The position numbers and the translations under genes were made by a program. Below, in pieces: positions 52,721 through 60,371 of a stretch of 64,000 bases of DNA. The notes below the pieces were generated by a model. That model saw only the letters and a program-made list of their open reading frames with translations, made no database searches and was not told where the DNA came from. Position 1 is the first letter of the stretch. Every line of letters starts with the position of its first letter. Source of the DNA: Streptomyces sp. NBC_00247 (GTDB lineage: Bacteria; Actinomycetota; Actinomycetes; Streptomycetales; Streptomycetaceae); the NCBI RefSeq assembly GCF_036188265.1, contig NZ_CP108093.1, positions 7,272,921 to 7,336,920 on the forward strand, in the 5' to 3' direction.

Positions 52721-53020
52721 ATGAAGAACTACCCGCCGCAGTTCAAGGCGGACGCGGTCGCGCTGTACGAGTCGCGGCCGGAAGCGACGATCAGGTCGGT
52801 CGCAGCCGATCTGGGGATCAACCCGGAGACACTGCGGAACTGGGTGAGGGCAGCAGGGGTGAGCCGTCCCCGAGGACGGCGGACGCAGGAGCCGGCCCAG
52901 CCGCCGGCCCCGCTGGAGGCGGAGAACGCCGCCTTGCGGAAGAAGGTCCGTGAGCTGGAGGAGGAACGCGAGATCCTGCGCAAAGCGGCGAAGTATTTCG
53001 CCGGGGAGACGCGCTGGTGA
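52721..53020 (+). CDS. IS3-family OrfA (HTH protein)
   Basis: The 99-residue product MKNYPPQFKADAVALYESRP has an HTH (TIRSVAADLGINPETLRNWV) and a C-terminal leucine-zipper-like coiled coil (ALRKKVRELEEEREILRKAA). It binds the IS ends as part of the transposase. Its stop overlaps the OrfB start (GTGA). Confidence 0.92.
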   Translation: MKNYPPQFKADAVALYESRPEATIRSVAADLGINPETLRNWVRAAGVSRPRGRRTQEPAQPPAPLEAENAALRKKVRELEEEREILRKAAKYFAGETRW

Positions 53021-53919
53021 ACCGCTTCCAGTGCGTCGCCGACCTCCAGCGCCGTCACGGCGTGAAGCGGCTCTGCAGCATCCTCGGCGTCAGCCGCTCG
53101 AGCTTCTACTACTGGCGGCGGACGGCAGCGGACCGGGCCGCCCGGCAGGTGACCGACGCCCGCCTCGCCGCCCGGATACGGGCGGTGCACCAGGAATCGG
53201 ACGGCACCTACGGAGCCCCGAGGATCACCGCCGAGCTCCGCGAGGAGAACGGTGTCGCGGTCAACCACAAGCGCGTCGCCAGGATCATGCGGGCGTCCGG
53301 GATCGAAGGGGTCCGGTTGCGTCGCCGGCATCGCACCACCGTCCCCGACCCGGCAGTGGCCAAGGCGCCGGACCTGATCGGCCGCGACTTCACCGCGGAC
53401 AGGCCGAACACGAAGTACGTCGGTGACATCACCTACCTGCCCATCGAGGGCGGGAAGTTCTGCTACCTGGCGACCGTCATCGACCTCGCCTCGCGCCGTC
53501 TGGCCGGCTGGGCGATCGCCGGCCACATGCGCGCGGACCTCGTCACCGAGGCCCTGGCCGCGGCGATCCGAACCCGCGGCAGTCTCGCCGGATCGATCAT
53601 GCATACCGACCACGGAGCTCAGTACACGAGCAGGATTTTCGCCGAAGCTTGCAGGTCAGCAGGGGTTCAGCAAAGCATGAGCGCGGTCGGGTCCAGCGCG
53701 GACAACGCGCTCGCCGAGTCCTTCAACGCGACCTTCAAACGCGAGACCCTGCAAGGACGAAAGAACTGGCCGACCGAGCGCGAGGCCCGACTCGATGCCT
53801 TCCGATGGCTCCACCGCTACAACACCCGACGCCGACACTCCCACCTCGGACAACGATCACCGATCGCCTTCGAGAACGCCCTCCACCTCACACCAACTAC
53901 GCTGGCACAAGCCGCATAA
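53017..53919 (+). CDS. IS3-family OrfB (DDE transposase)
   Basis: The 300-residue product has HTH_21 (TYGAPRITAELREENGVAVN) and an rve integrase core with catalytic residues in YVGDITYLPIEGG (D), MHTDHGAQYTS (D) and NALAESFNATFK (E), followed by YNTRRRHSHLGQRSPIAFEN. Complete and probably active; it begins at the GTG overlapping OrfA's stop. Confidence 0.94.
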   Translation: MNRFQCVADLQRRHGVKRLCSILGVSRSSFYYWRRTAADRAARQVTDARLAARIRAVHQESDGTYGAPRITAELREENGVAVNHKRVARIMRASGIEGVRLRRRHRTTVPDPAVAKAPDLIGRDFTADRPNTKYVGDITYLPIEGGKFCYLATVIDLASRRLAGWAIAGHMRADLVTEALAAAIRTRGSLAGSIMHTDHGAQYTSRIFAEACRSAGVQQSMSAVGSSADNALAESFNATFKRETLQGRKNWPTEREARLDAFRWLHRYNTRRRHSHLGQRSPIAFENALHLTPTTLAQAA

Positions 53920-54051
53920 CCCGTGTTCAGGATTCGGGGTCAAGGCCCGATCGTTTGCCACTGAGGTTGGACGACCGGTGGTTTTGTGCCAGCGAAGTTG
54001 GACCGGGCTGCGGCCCCCTGCTCAGAGCGCCGTTGCGATGCTGAGCGATTG

Positions 54052-54699
54052 CTACGCCAGGTTCCCGGCTTCCGTCCTGGGCTCTTGGTCCGTGCCGGGC
54101 GCGACATCCACAGCAAGGAGGGCGACGGCGATGCGTTCGGTCTTCCGCCGACGCTCCGGATGATGTCCGAGATGTTCACGCGCGGCGGCCAGGGTCTCGG
54201 CCGAGGGGATGGCACTGCGGTCGATCAGGCGGTGCACCATCTCTTCCTGCCCGAACCGGACCGCCCAGTCAAGGGCGGTCTTGTGCTTCATCACCGCGTT
54301 GATGTCCACCCCGCGGTCCAGCAGAAGGTCCACCGTTTCCGGGTGCCCCTCGTCGCCGGTCGTGGCTGCCAGGATCAGCGGTACGTAGCCCAGCCGGCCC
54401 TGGGCGCCGGTGCCGGCACCGGCATCGAGAAGAACCCCGACAACCGCCGTGTGCCCCTGGCTCGCCGCCAGGCACAGCGGCGTCGACTCCTGGTACTCAC
54501 CCGCCTGCTGCTCCAGATTGGCACCCGCTCCGACGAGTTCGCGGACGACATCGGCATGCCCCTGCTCCACCGCCCGGTCCAGCGCCGTACGCCCGTGACG
54601 GTTCGGCGCATCCACCACAGCACCCTGCCCTAGCAGCCGGGCTACCTCGATCACGTCGCCGTCGCCCGCCGACAGCACCAGTTGATCCGCGATGTTCAT
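54052..54699 (-). CDS. Ankyrin-repeat protein (transposon cargo)
   Basis: The 215-residue protein has about five ankyrin repeats: DQLVLSAGDGDVIEVARLLG, RHGRTALDRAVEQGHADVVR, ESTPLCLAASQGHTAVVGVL, VPLILAATTGDEGHPETVDL and KTALDWAVRFGQEEMVHRLI. There is no signal peptide, so it is cytoplasmic and probably binds a partner protein. It is the only cargo of the TGT...ACA element, which is unusual and suggests that it benefits the element or host. Confidence 0.9.
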   Translation of the reverse strand: MNIADQLVLSAGDGDVIEVARLLGQGAVVDAPNRHGRTALDRAVEQGHADVVRELVGAGANLEQQAGEYQESTPLCLAASQGHTAVVGVLLDAGAGTGAQGRLGYVPLILAATTGDEGHPETVDLLLDRGVDINAVMKHKTALDWAVRFGQEEMVHRLIDRSAIPSAETLAAAREHLGHHPERRRKTERIAVALLAVDVAPGTDQEPRTEAGNLA

Positions 54700-54978
54700 A
54701 CCTCGATCATTCCGGGCCTCCGGGCCGGGGGAACACCGGGGTCGCTAAACGGTCCGATCCCACCTGCCATCGAGGCGGAGCCCCGAGCAGCGGATCCCGG
54801 TCCGGTCCAACTTCGCTGGCACAAAACCACCGGTCGTCCAACTTCAGTGGCAAACGATCCAGGTTCGATGGCACGGGACAGTCACTCGTTGGTGGGATGT
54901 GGTCCGGCGTGTCGGAGTGAGGCGTGCGGCCGTGGACAGCGTTTCCGGGGCGGGGATGGGCGTCTGCGGGAGGGGCTG

Positions 54979-56640
54979 ATGGCGGACAGCGATGCCGGTG
55001 GCTTCACCGATTGGGTGGTGCCGGCTGGTGTGGGGCGGGAAGCGGCGGTCTCGCGGCTGATGTCCCTCGATGGTCGCGGTGAACTCGGTTCTGTTCACGT
55101 GCGGTTGACTGCTTCGGCTTTGGGCGTGTCTGAGCGGACGGTGTGGAGCTGGGTGTCGGTGGCCCGACGCGAGGGGCGTCTGTCGGCCCGGGCGCCGGCT
55201 CGGGTGGGTGTGAGTGCGGATGTCCGTGCGCGTCTGGCGGTGTGGGGTGGGAATGTGGCCGCGGTCCATCGTGAGCTGGTCGCCGAGGCGGTGAAGGCCG
55301 GTAAGGCGGGCTCGGTGCCTTCTCTTCGTGCTCTGCAGCGCGCTGTACGGCAGGACTTGTCGGCGGGGGAGCGGGCGGGCCTGAAGGGCGGTGAAGCAGC
55401 TCGTCGCCGGTATGACGTGTACGGCAGGCGCCCGCGGACGCAGCGGAACGCGTGCTGGGAGGGGGACCACAAGCGGATCCCGGTACGCGTGGACCTCGAA
55501 GGCTCTGCGGTGTGTCCGTGGGTGACGTGGTTCATCGATGTCGCGACGAAGGCGATCGTCGGGGTGGCGGTTACCCCGCATCAGCCGGCGAGGGACGCGG
55601 TCTTGGCCGCGCTGCGCACGGGGATCAGCATGCAGGATCCGTACGGCCCGTTCGGTGGCCTGCCCGGCGTGGTGCGGGTGGACCGGGGCAAGGAGTTCTT
55701 GTGCCGGACGGTGGAGCGTGCTCTGGGTGCCTTCGCGGTCCCGGTGGATGATCTGCCGGCCTACAAGCCGTACCGGAAGGGCACCGTCGAAGCCCTCAAC
55801 GGTGCGGTCGAGGAGATGCTGCTGGTCTCGCTGCCGGGCTATACGCATCGTGCCCGGCCCGCGGAGGCGTACCACTCGGATCCTGTGGAGGACCTCCTCT
55901 CGTACCCGGACTTCGTGAAGGTCCTTCTGGACTGGGTGGCCTGGTGGAACACCGAGCACCACCCTGCCGGTCTGGACGCGAACCTGACTCCGTTGGCGGC
56001 GTGGGAGGCGGATCCGGCACCGGTCGAGGACGTCGCGGAGGAGCGCCTGGCGTTCTTCGCGCTGGAGGACGACGGCCGGGTCCGGAAGATCACCACGAAC
56101 GGGATCAGCTGGCGACGCCGTGCCTATATCGCGCCGTGGATGGCCGGCCACGTCGGCATGCGGGTCCGCCTGAGGTATCTGCCGCACTACGACGGGCTGA
56201 TCGAGGTGTTCTCCACCGAGGGGTGGGGGCGGCATCTGGGCAGTGCCTATCTCGCCCAGGCCGCGACGCTGGAGCAGCGCCGTGCGTTGAGTTCGGTCAG
56301 GAACAAGAAGGCCCGTGTACTGAAAGCCGACCTGAAAGCGGCGGAGAAGCTGCGCAAGACCCGCTACACGGCGACGACGACGGCTGCCGTGCCCCGTCCG
56401 CGGCGCACGGTCACCTCCTCTCAGGCCGAGGCGGAGATCGCCCGGGCTCGGAGCGTGGATCTGGCGGCCCGGGCACTCCCGGACTTGATCCCGCCCCGTG
56501 AGCCCCCGGCTTCCTGGGCCCGGCCGGTTGTCCGCCCTCGTCAGCCGGCCGGCCCGCAGGCGGATGCAGGACAGCCGGACCCAGCCGACGCCGGGCCTGC
56601 TGGAGCGGCTGATGTACGTGACGGCAGAGAGGAGCGTTGA
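54979..56640 (+). CDS. Mu/TniA-type DDE transposase
   Basis: The 553-residue product starts at ATG 54979 after GGGAGGGG. It has an N-terminal HTH (LTASALGVSERTVWSWVSVA), an rve catalytic core with D (ACWEGDHKRIPVRV), D (GVVRVDRGKEFLC) and E (RKGTVEALNGAVEE), and a Mu-type C-terminal beta-barrel (ISWRRRAYIAPWMAGHVGMR, then VRLRYLPHYDGLIEV). This is the transposase type of Tn5053 (TniA), Tn7 (TnsB) and Mu (MuA). It is followed directly by an AAA ATPase gene, as in those systems. Confidence 0.9.
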   Translation: MADSDAGGFTDWVVPAGVGREAAVSRLMSLDGRGELGSVHVRLTASALGVSERTVWSWVSVARREGRLSARAPARVGVSADVRARLAVWGGNVAAVHRELVAEAVKAGKAGSVPSLRALQRAVRQDLSAGERAGLKGGEAARRRYDVYGRRPRTQRNACWEGDHKRIPVRVDLEGSAVCPWVTWFIDVATKAIVGVAVTPHQPARDAVLAALRTGISMQDPYGPFGGLPGVVRVDRGKEFLCRTVERALGAFAVPVDDLPAYKPYRKGTVEALNGAVEEMLLVSLPGYTHRARPAEAYHSDPVEDLLSYPDFVKVLLDWVAWWNTEHHPAGLDANLTPLAAWEADPAPVEDVAEERLAFFALEDDGRVRKITTNGISWRRRAYIAPWMAGHVGMRVRLRYLPHYDGLIEVFSTEGWGRHLGSAYLAQAATLEQRRALSSVRNKKARVLKADLKAAEKLRKTRYTATTTAAVPRPRRTVTSSQAEAEIARARSVDLAARALPDLIPPREPPASWARPVVRPRQPAGPQADAGQPDPADAGPAGAADVRDGREER

Positions 56641-56643
56641 GCG

Positions 56644-57426
56644 ATGGTGTCTGCAGAGCGGCAGGGACGTCTGCCGCGTGAGCGGGAGGACCACTTCATG
56701 CGTCTGCCGGGCGCTCAGGTGGTCTCCACCCGTGCCTTGCTCATGGCACGCGAGAATATCCGTGCCGCGATCGAGGCCAGAGCCATGATCTGCATCTACG
56801 GGCAGGCGGGACGGGGGAAGTCGCTCGCGGTGAACACCTCGCTGCGTGAGCTTGCGCCGAAGCTGACACGCCGGATCCAGTTCCGCTCGCGTCCCTCGAC
56901 CCGCGACCTGCGCCACGAGCTGTTCCACGCTCTCGGCCTGCAGGGCCGTCCACCGGGGCAGCCGATCGAGTTCGACCGGATGCTGCGCGGCGCCCTGGAG
57001 GAGACGCACGTCCTGGTCTGTGACGAGGCGCAGTGGCTCTCGAAGATGTGCTTCGAGTACCTGCGCTATTTGTGGGATGACATCGGCTCGGACCTGACGA
57101 TCGTGTTCACGGGCGGGGACGGCTGTTTCGAGATGTTGCAGAGCGAGCCGATGCTGGAGTCCCGCGTGTACGCGTGGCAGGAGATCGAGCCGATGCCGCT
57201 GGAGGAGGTCCTCACCGTCATCCCGGCGTTCCATCCCGTGTGGGCGGATGCGGACCCGGACCTGATCGCCATGTGCGACGACGAGGCCGCGCACGGAAAC
57301 TTCCGGGCCTGGGCGAAAATCACCCATCACCTGACCGCCGGAATGAAGGAGTCGGGGCGGATCCTGGACGAGGATTTGCTGCGCTGGTCGTACAGCAAGC
57401 TGCGCCAGCGCCCGGTGGTGGCCTGA
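56644..57426 (+). CDS. MuB/TniB-type AAA ATPase
   Basis: The 260-residue product has Walker A IYGQAGRGKSLAVNT, Walker B HVLVCDEAQWLSK, and sensor I TIVFTGGDG, with the MuB/TniB layout. It would load on target DNA and direct the transposase. It starts at the ATG three bases after the transposase stop, so the two are one operon. Confidence 0.9.
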   Translation: MVSAERQGRLPREREDHFMRLPGAQVVSTRALLMARENIRAAIEARAMICIYGQAGRGKSLAVNTSLRELAPKLTRRIQFRSRPSTRDLRHELFHALGLQGRPPGQPIEFDRMLRGALEETHVLVCDEAQWLSKMCFEYLRYLWDDIGSDLTIVFTGGDGCFEMLQSEPMLESRVYAWQEIEPMPLEEVLTVIPAFHPVWADADPDLIAMCDDEAAHGNFRAWAKITHHLTAGMKESGRILDEDLLRWSYSKLRQRPVVA

Positions 57427-57427
57427 G

Positions 57428-58654
57428 GTGTTGGACTGTCCGAACCCGCCGCCGGTCACGGTGGTCCTGGATCCGTACGACGACGTGGTCCACACCCGCG
57501 CCGCCCTGGCATCCCACGCCCCGCAGCACGGGCGTCTCACTGTGCACCCCACGCCCGGCACCGACGCTGGGATCGCGCTCGCCTACGACATCCTGGCCGC
57601 CTTAGACAAGCCCGTCCCCCTGGCCGGCCACCACTACCTCGACCCGGCTCCGGTGTGGTCGGTCGTCGCGGCCTGGATCCTGGCGACCCCCATCACGCAC
57701 CTCACCCTGCTGCGCGCTCACCTGCTCACCCCGCACCGCTTCAAAGACCTCCTCACCCTGCGTCGGCGCACCGAGGTCCGCCTGGTTCTCGTCTGCCACC
57801 ACCGGGCCCTGCGCGCCTTCCTGGAGCGCGAACTACGGCAGCTGGACCACCGTGTCGCGGAGGCTTCCGCTCTGCTGCCCGAGGCCGAACCGGCCACGGT
57901 GGAACGCCAGGCCTCCCAAGCGGCGCGTCCGTTGGCGAACCGCTGGATCAGCCTGCCCGCCCTGACCACCCTCAGAGCCTTCGAGGAAACGGTCAGCCCG
58001 TGCAGGTGCGCCGCGCCCATGGCTCAGGACCGGGACTTTTTCCCGCCGGTGATGCCACCGGTAACCGAGGCGGAAGTGGCGTGGCGTCTTCACCGCGCCA
58101 CCGCGCACCCGTACCTGGCAGCTCAGCTCGCCACGGCCGTGTTCACCGCGGCGTCCACCACCCAGCTCGCCACCGCACACGTCCGCGATCTGGCCCCGGA
58201 CGGCACGACGGTCACGCTGCACGGCCGCGGGCCGCGCCGCGGCTGCATGACCCATACCGTTCCCGCCTGGGCCAGCCCCCTGCTGAGAGCGGCCGCTCTC
58301 CACTGGAGCCTCGGGACCGGCACCAGCGGACCGCTTTTCAGCGATCCGCTGGGAGATGAGGGGACGCCGTCGCTGACGGCCTTCGCCGAGGACTGCAAGC
58401 TGCGCCCGCCCCAGCCGCCCCGCCCCAAGCCACGCGGTAGCCGGCGAGGGACGACACCAGGCCCGAAGCAGCCCGTGAAGACCATCTGGCCCGTGTGTAC
58501 CGCTCACTACGAGCATTCGTTGGCCGAGGCTGAACCTGATCTGATGCAGGGCTGTCCGTACCCGCCTCCTCACACGCGGAAGACCATCGAGAGGCGGAAG
58601 AAGGGGTGGCTGCCACCGGACTACGGACTCCGCGAGCTCCGGCATCTGCGCTGA
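57428..58654 (+). CDS. Third transposition gene of unknown family
   Basis: The 408-residue product begins at GTG 57428, one base after the ATPase stop, and must be co-translated. It is not a recognisable TniQ (no Cys/His zinc finger of that type). Its C-terminal half has a faint tyrosine-recombinase pattern: LAAQLATAVFTAASTTQLAT then AHVRDLAPDGTTVTLHGRGP, and near the end HTRKTIERRKKGW. The N-terminal half (VTVVLDPYDDVVHTRAALAS ... VRLVLVCHHRALRAFLEREL) looks like an NTPase-like fold without a P-loop. A target-selection role is the likeliest guess. Confidence 0.75.
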   Translation: MLDCPNPPPVTVVLDPYDDVVHTRAALASHAPQHGRLTVHPTPGTDAGIALAYDILAALDKPVPLAGHHYLDPAPVWSVVAAWILATPITHLTLLRAHLLTPHRFKDLLTLRRRTEVRLVLVCHHRALRAFLERELRQLDHRVAEASALLPEAEPATVERQASQAARPLANRWISLPALTTLRAFEETVSPCRCAAPMAQDRDFFPPVMPPVTEAEVAWRLHRATAHPYLAAQLATAVFTAASTTQLATAHVRDLAPDGTTVTLHGRGPRRGCMTHTVPAWASPLLRAAALHWSLGTGTSGPLFSDPLGDEGTPSLTAFAEDCKLRPPQPPRPKPRGSRRGTTPGPKQPVKTIWPVCTAHYEHSLAEAEPDLMQGCPYPPPHTRKTIERRKKGWLPPDYGLRELRHLR

Positions 58655-58714
58655 GAAAGTCGTGAGCTGTCCGCACGGTCTGCTGCCCCAGGCGGACTTA
58701 CCGCAGTTCCAGGG

Positions 58715-59281
58715 CTACGGGTTGCTGTCGTGTTGGCGGCGACGGCGTTCGAGCCAGTTCGGGTCGCGTGCAGGTACGGCTACGGACGGTCCTTCCTCCA
58801 CCAAGTCAGCGTCGGAGACGGCCATGATTCCGTCGAAGAGCCAGACGAACCGGGCGAACCGGAACGCGGCGAAGACCATGGCGTACTCGAAGATGAAGCG
58901 CGCGGAGAGGGGATCTTTGTCGCGGTCCAGTGAGAAGGCGGTCAGGATCAAAAGACATGCCAGCGCGGTGCCCTGCAACAGGCTGCGCCAGGTACGCCTG
59001 AGCTCACCGTGACGTTGCTGCCGCACGGCCCGCAGACGTTCGCCGTTGGCGGTGGTGTAGATGGCGATGGCGATGGCACTGAGACCACCGATGGCCGACA
59101 CGGCGCCAGTTGCCGCGGCGTACATGTCCGTGCGTTGGGTGGTGCCGATCCAGGTGAGCCAGTCTCCCGAACCACATCCCCGGACGATGAGGAGGTGGGC
59201 CCCGATGACGACCACCGCGATCAGGTAATCGGCCCAGGCGCGCTCGGCCCACTTGTCGATGACTCTCGTACGGACGCCCAC
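58715..59281 (-). CDS. Membrane protein of a two-gene unit
   Basis: The 188-residue protein has about four hydrophobic segments: ADYLIAVVVIGAHLLIV, TGAVSAIGGLSAIAIAIYTT, LLQGTALACLLILTAFSL, and FIFEYAMVFAAFRFARFVWL. Basic and acidic stretches lie between them. It follows the DUF6731-like gene by 18 bp on the same strand. Small multi-span proteins paired with a cytoplasmic sensor are common effectors in phage defence; that reading is inference. Confidence 0.75.
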   Translation of the reverse strand: MGVRTRVIDKWAERAWADYLIAVVVIGAHLLIVRGCGSGDWLTWIGTTQRTDMYAAATGAVSAIGGLSAIAIAIYTTANGERLRAVRQQRHGELRRTWRSLLQGTALACLLILTAFSLDRDKDPLSARFIFEYAMVFAAFRFARFVWLFDGIMAVSDADLVEEGPSVAVPARDPNWLERRRRQHDSNP

Positions 59282-59299
59282 ACGATCCCCCCGCCTAGG

Positions 59300-60238
59300 T
59301 CATGAATCCCCCGCGTCCACCGCGAGCCGGAGCGCATCCTCGTGCTCCGCCGCTGCCACCAGGATGGCATCCACCGCTGACACGATCCGGATCGAGTTCC
59401 CTTCCGCATCCGTGGCTGGGACCCGCTTCTTGGCAGTAATACTGTGCTCGACTAGCTCGACGAGTCGTGTCTGCTCCGGGCCACCCGGGTCCGAGTAGAC
59501 GAGCCGCGCCCGCGCGCGCTCGGCACCTGTCACGACGTCGGAGATCTCGTCGAGGTCCGCAAGCAGGTGCTCCCGGTGCTCCTTCAGTTCCTTCCCTCGG
59601 GGCACAGAGATGACCATCGTGACGCTGATCTCGCCGTACGCGTCACCAGCGACGCGCAGGAGTCGGGCAAGGCCACCCTGCCGCTCTTGCAGCGCGCCCA
59701 TCTTGTTGCCCATGACCTTGACCTCGACACGGCTCGCCCCCACCGCGGACTTGAGCTTCTCGATCTCGGAGTGCGCAACGACAGGGCGCAGCTGCAGCCT
59801 GCTGCCGGGGAACATCTCGATGCCGTTGATCCAGGTCTCAAGGGACTTGTGACTGGGCGCGGATACCCCACCCTGCATGATGCCCACCACGTTGCCGAAC
59901 GGTAGGAAGCAGACCACAGAAGTATCGAGGTACCCCTCATGAGCCGACTGCTCGAGCTCACGAAGATCGCCTGTGTCGAAGTTGATGACAGACAACCACT
60001 CACCGGCATCCTTCACTCGGTGCAGGAGCAGGTGATCTTCCATGTTGTGCGGGAAAGTCGTCCCCACGATCCGGTGCTCGCCCTCATGCGTACGAGCGCC
60101 AACCGGAGCCCGGGCGAGATCCGCAAGTGCCCCGTCCCAGTCCATAGGCTCCGGAATCCGTTGAGCCTCACCGTCCCTGACAACCACGATCTCGTAGAAA
60201 CCGATCGTGCGTTCCTTCATGTGATTCAGCGTGGCCAA
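59300..60238 (-). CDS. DUF6731-like protein
   Basis: The 312-residue protein contains MKERTIGFYEIVVVRDGEAQ, then FPHNMEDHLLLHRVKDAGEW and GYLDTSVVCFLPFGNVVGIM, RLQLRPVVAHSEIEKL, followed by VEVKVMGN and a domain with RGKELKEHREHLLADLDEI. The pattern is that of DUF6731-type proteins, whose role is unknown. TTG 60238 has GAGGGGG upstream; ATG 60220 (MKERTIGF) is the alternative start. It leads a two-gene unit with the membrane protein. Confidence 0.7.
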   Translation of the reverse strand: MATLNHMKERTIGFYEIVVVRDGEAQRIPEPMDWDGALADLARAPVGARTHEGEHRIVGTTFPHNMEDHLLLHRVKDAGEWLSVINFDTGDLRELEQSAHEGYLDTSVVCFLPFGNVVGIMQGGVSAPSHKSLETWINGIEMFPGSRLQLRPVVAHSEIEKLKSAVGASRVEVKVMGNKMGALQERQGGLARLLRVAGDAYGEISVTMVISVPRGKELKEHREHLLADLDEISDVVTGAERARARLVYSDPGGPEQTRLVELVEHSITAKKRVPATDAEGNSIRIVSAVDAILVAAAEHEDALRLAVDAGDS

Positions 60239-60371
60239 GACGATGCCCCCTCAGTCCTACGGCTCAGTGCAGCGTCCCAGCCGCGACCCCCAGCCTCCTC
60301 AGAAGATCGTAGGCCGCTGCTGGAGGGAACAGGTCCGCATTTGCTGAGATCAGAAGACCGCTAGCCTCTCC

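Larger units (their letters stand above)
52649..53948 (+). mobile_element. IS3-family insertion sequence
   Basis: A 1300-bp element with imperfect inverted repeats (GGGCCTTGACCCC... and its complement) and a GAT target duplication (52646-52648, 53949-53951). It lies inside the left inverted repeat of the ankyrin transposon; removing it with one GAT restores that repeat. Confidence 0.9.
52625..54880. mobile_element. Non-autonomous TGT...ACA transposon carrying an ankyrin gene, interrupted by IS3
   Basis: The element starts TGTCTCGTGCCATC (52625) and ends in the complement of TGTCCCGTGCCATC (54880). The ends form 79-bp inverted repeats with two mismatches; each holds three copies of a TGCCA-x-x-GAA-x-x-TGGA motif. 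It is flanked by the 5-bp duplication GTCAC (52620-52624, 54881-54885). TGT/ACA tips, repeated sites and 5-bp duplication are features of Tn7/Tn5053/Mu-type transposition. Its only gene is the ankyrin gene; without the IS3 insertion it is about 950 bp. Confidence 0.85.

Noticed and set aside
54844..57561. 905-codon minus-strand frame across the transposition operon
   Set aside because: Shadow of the transposase and ATPase genes.
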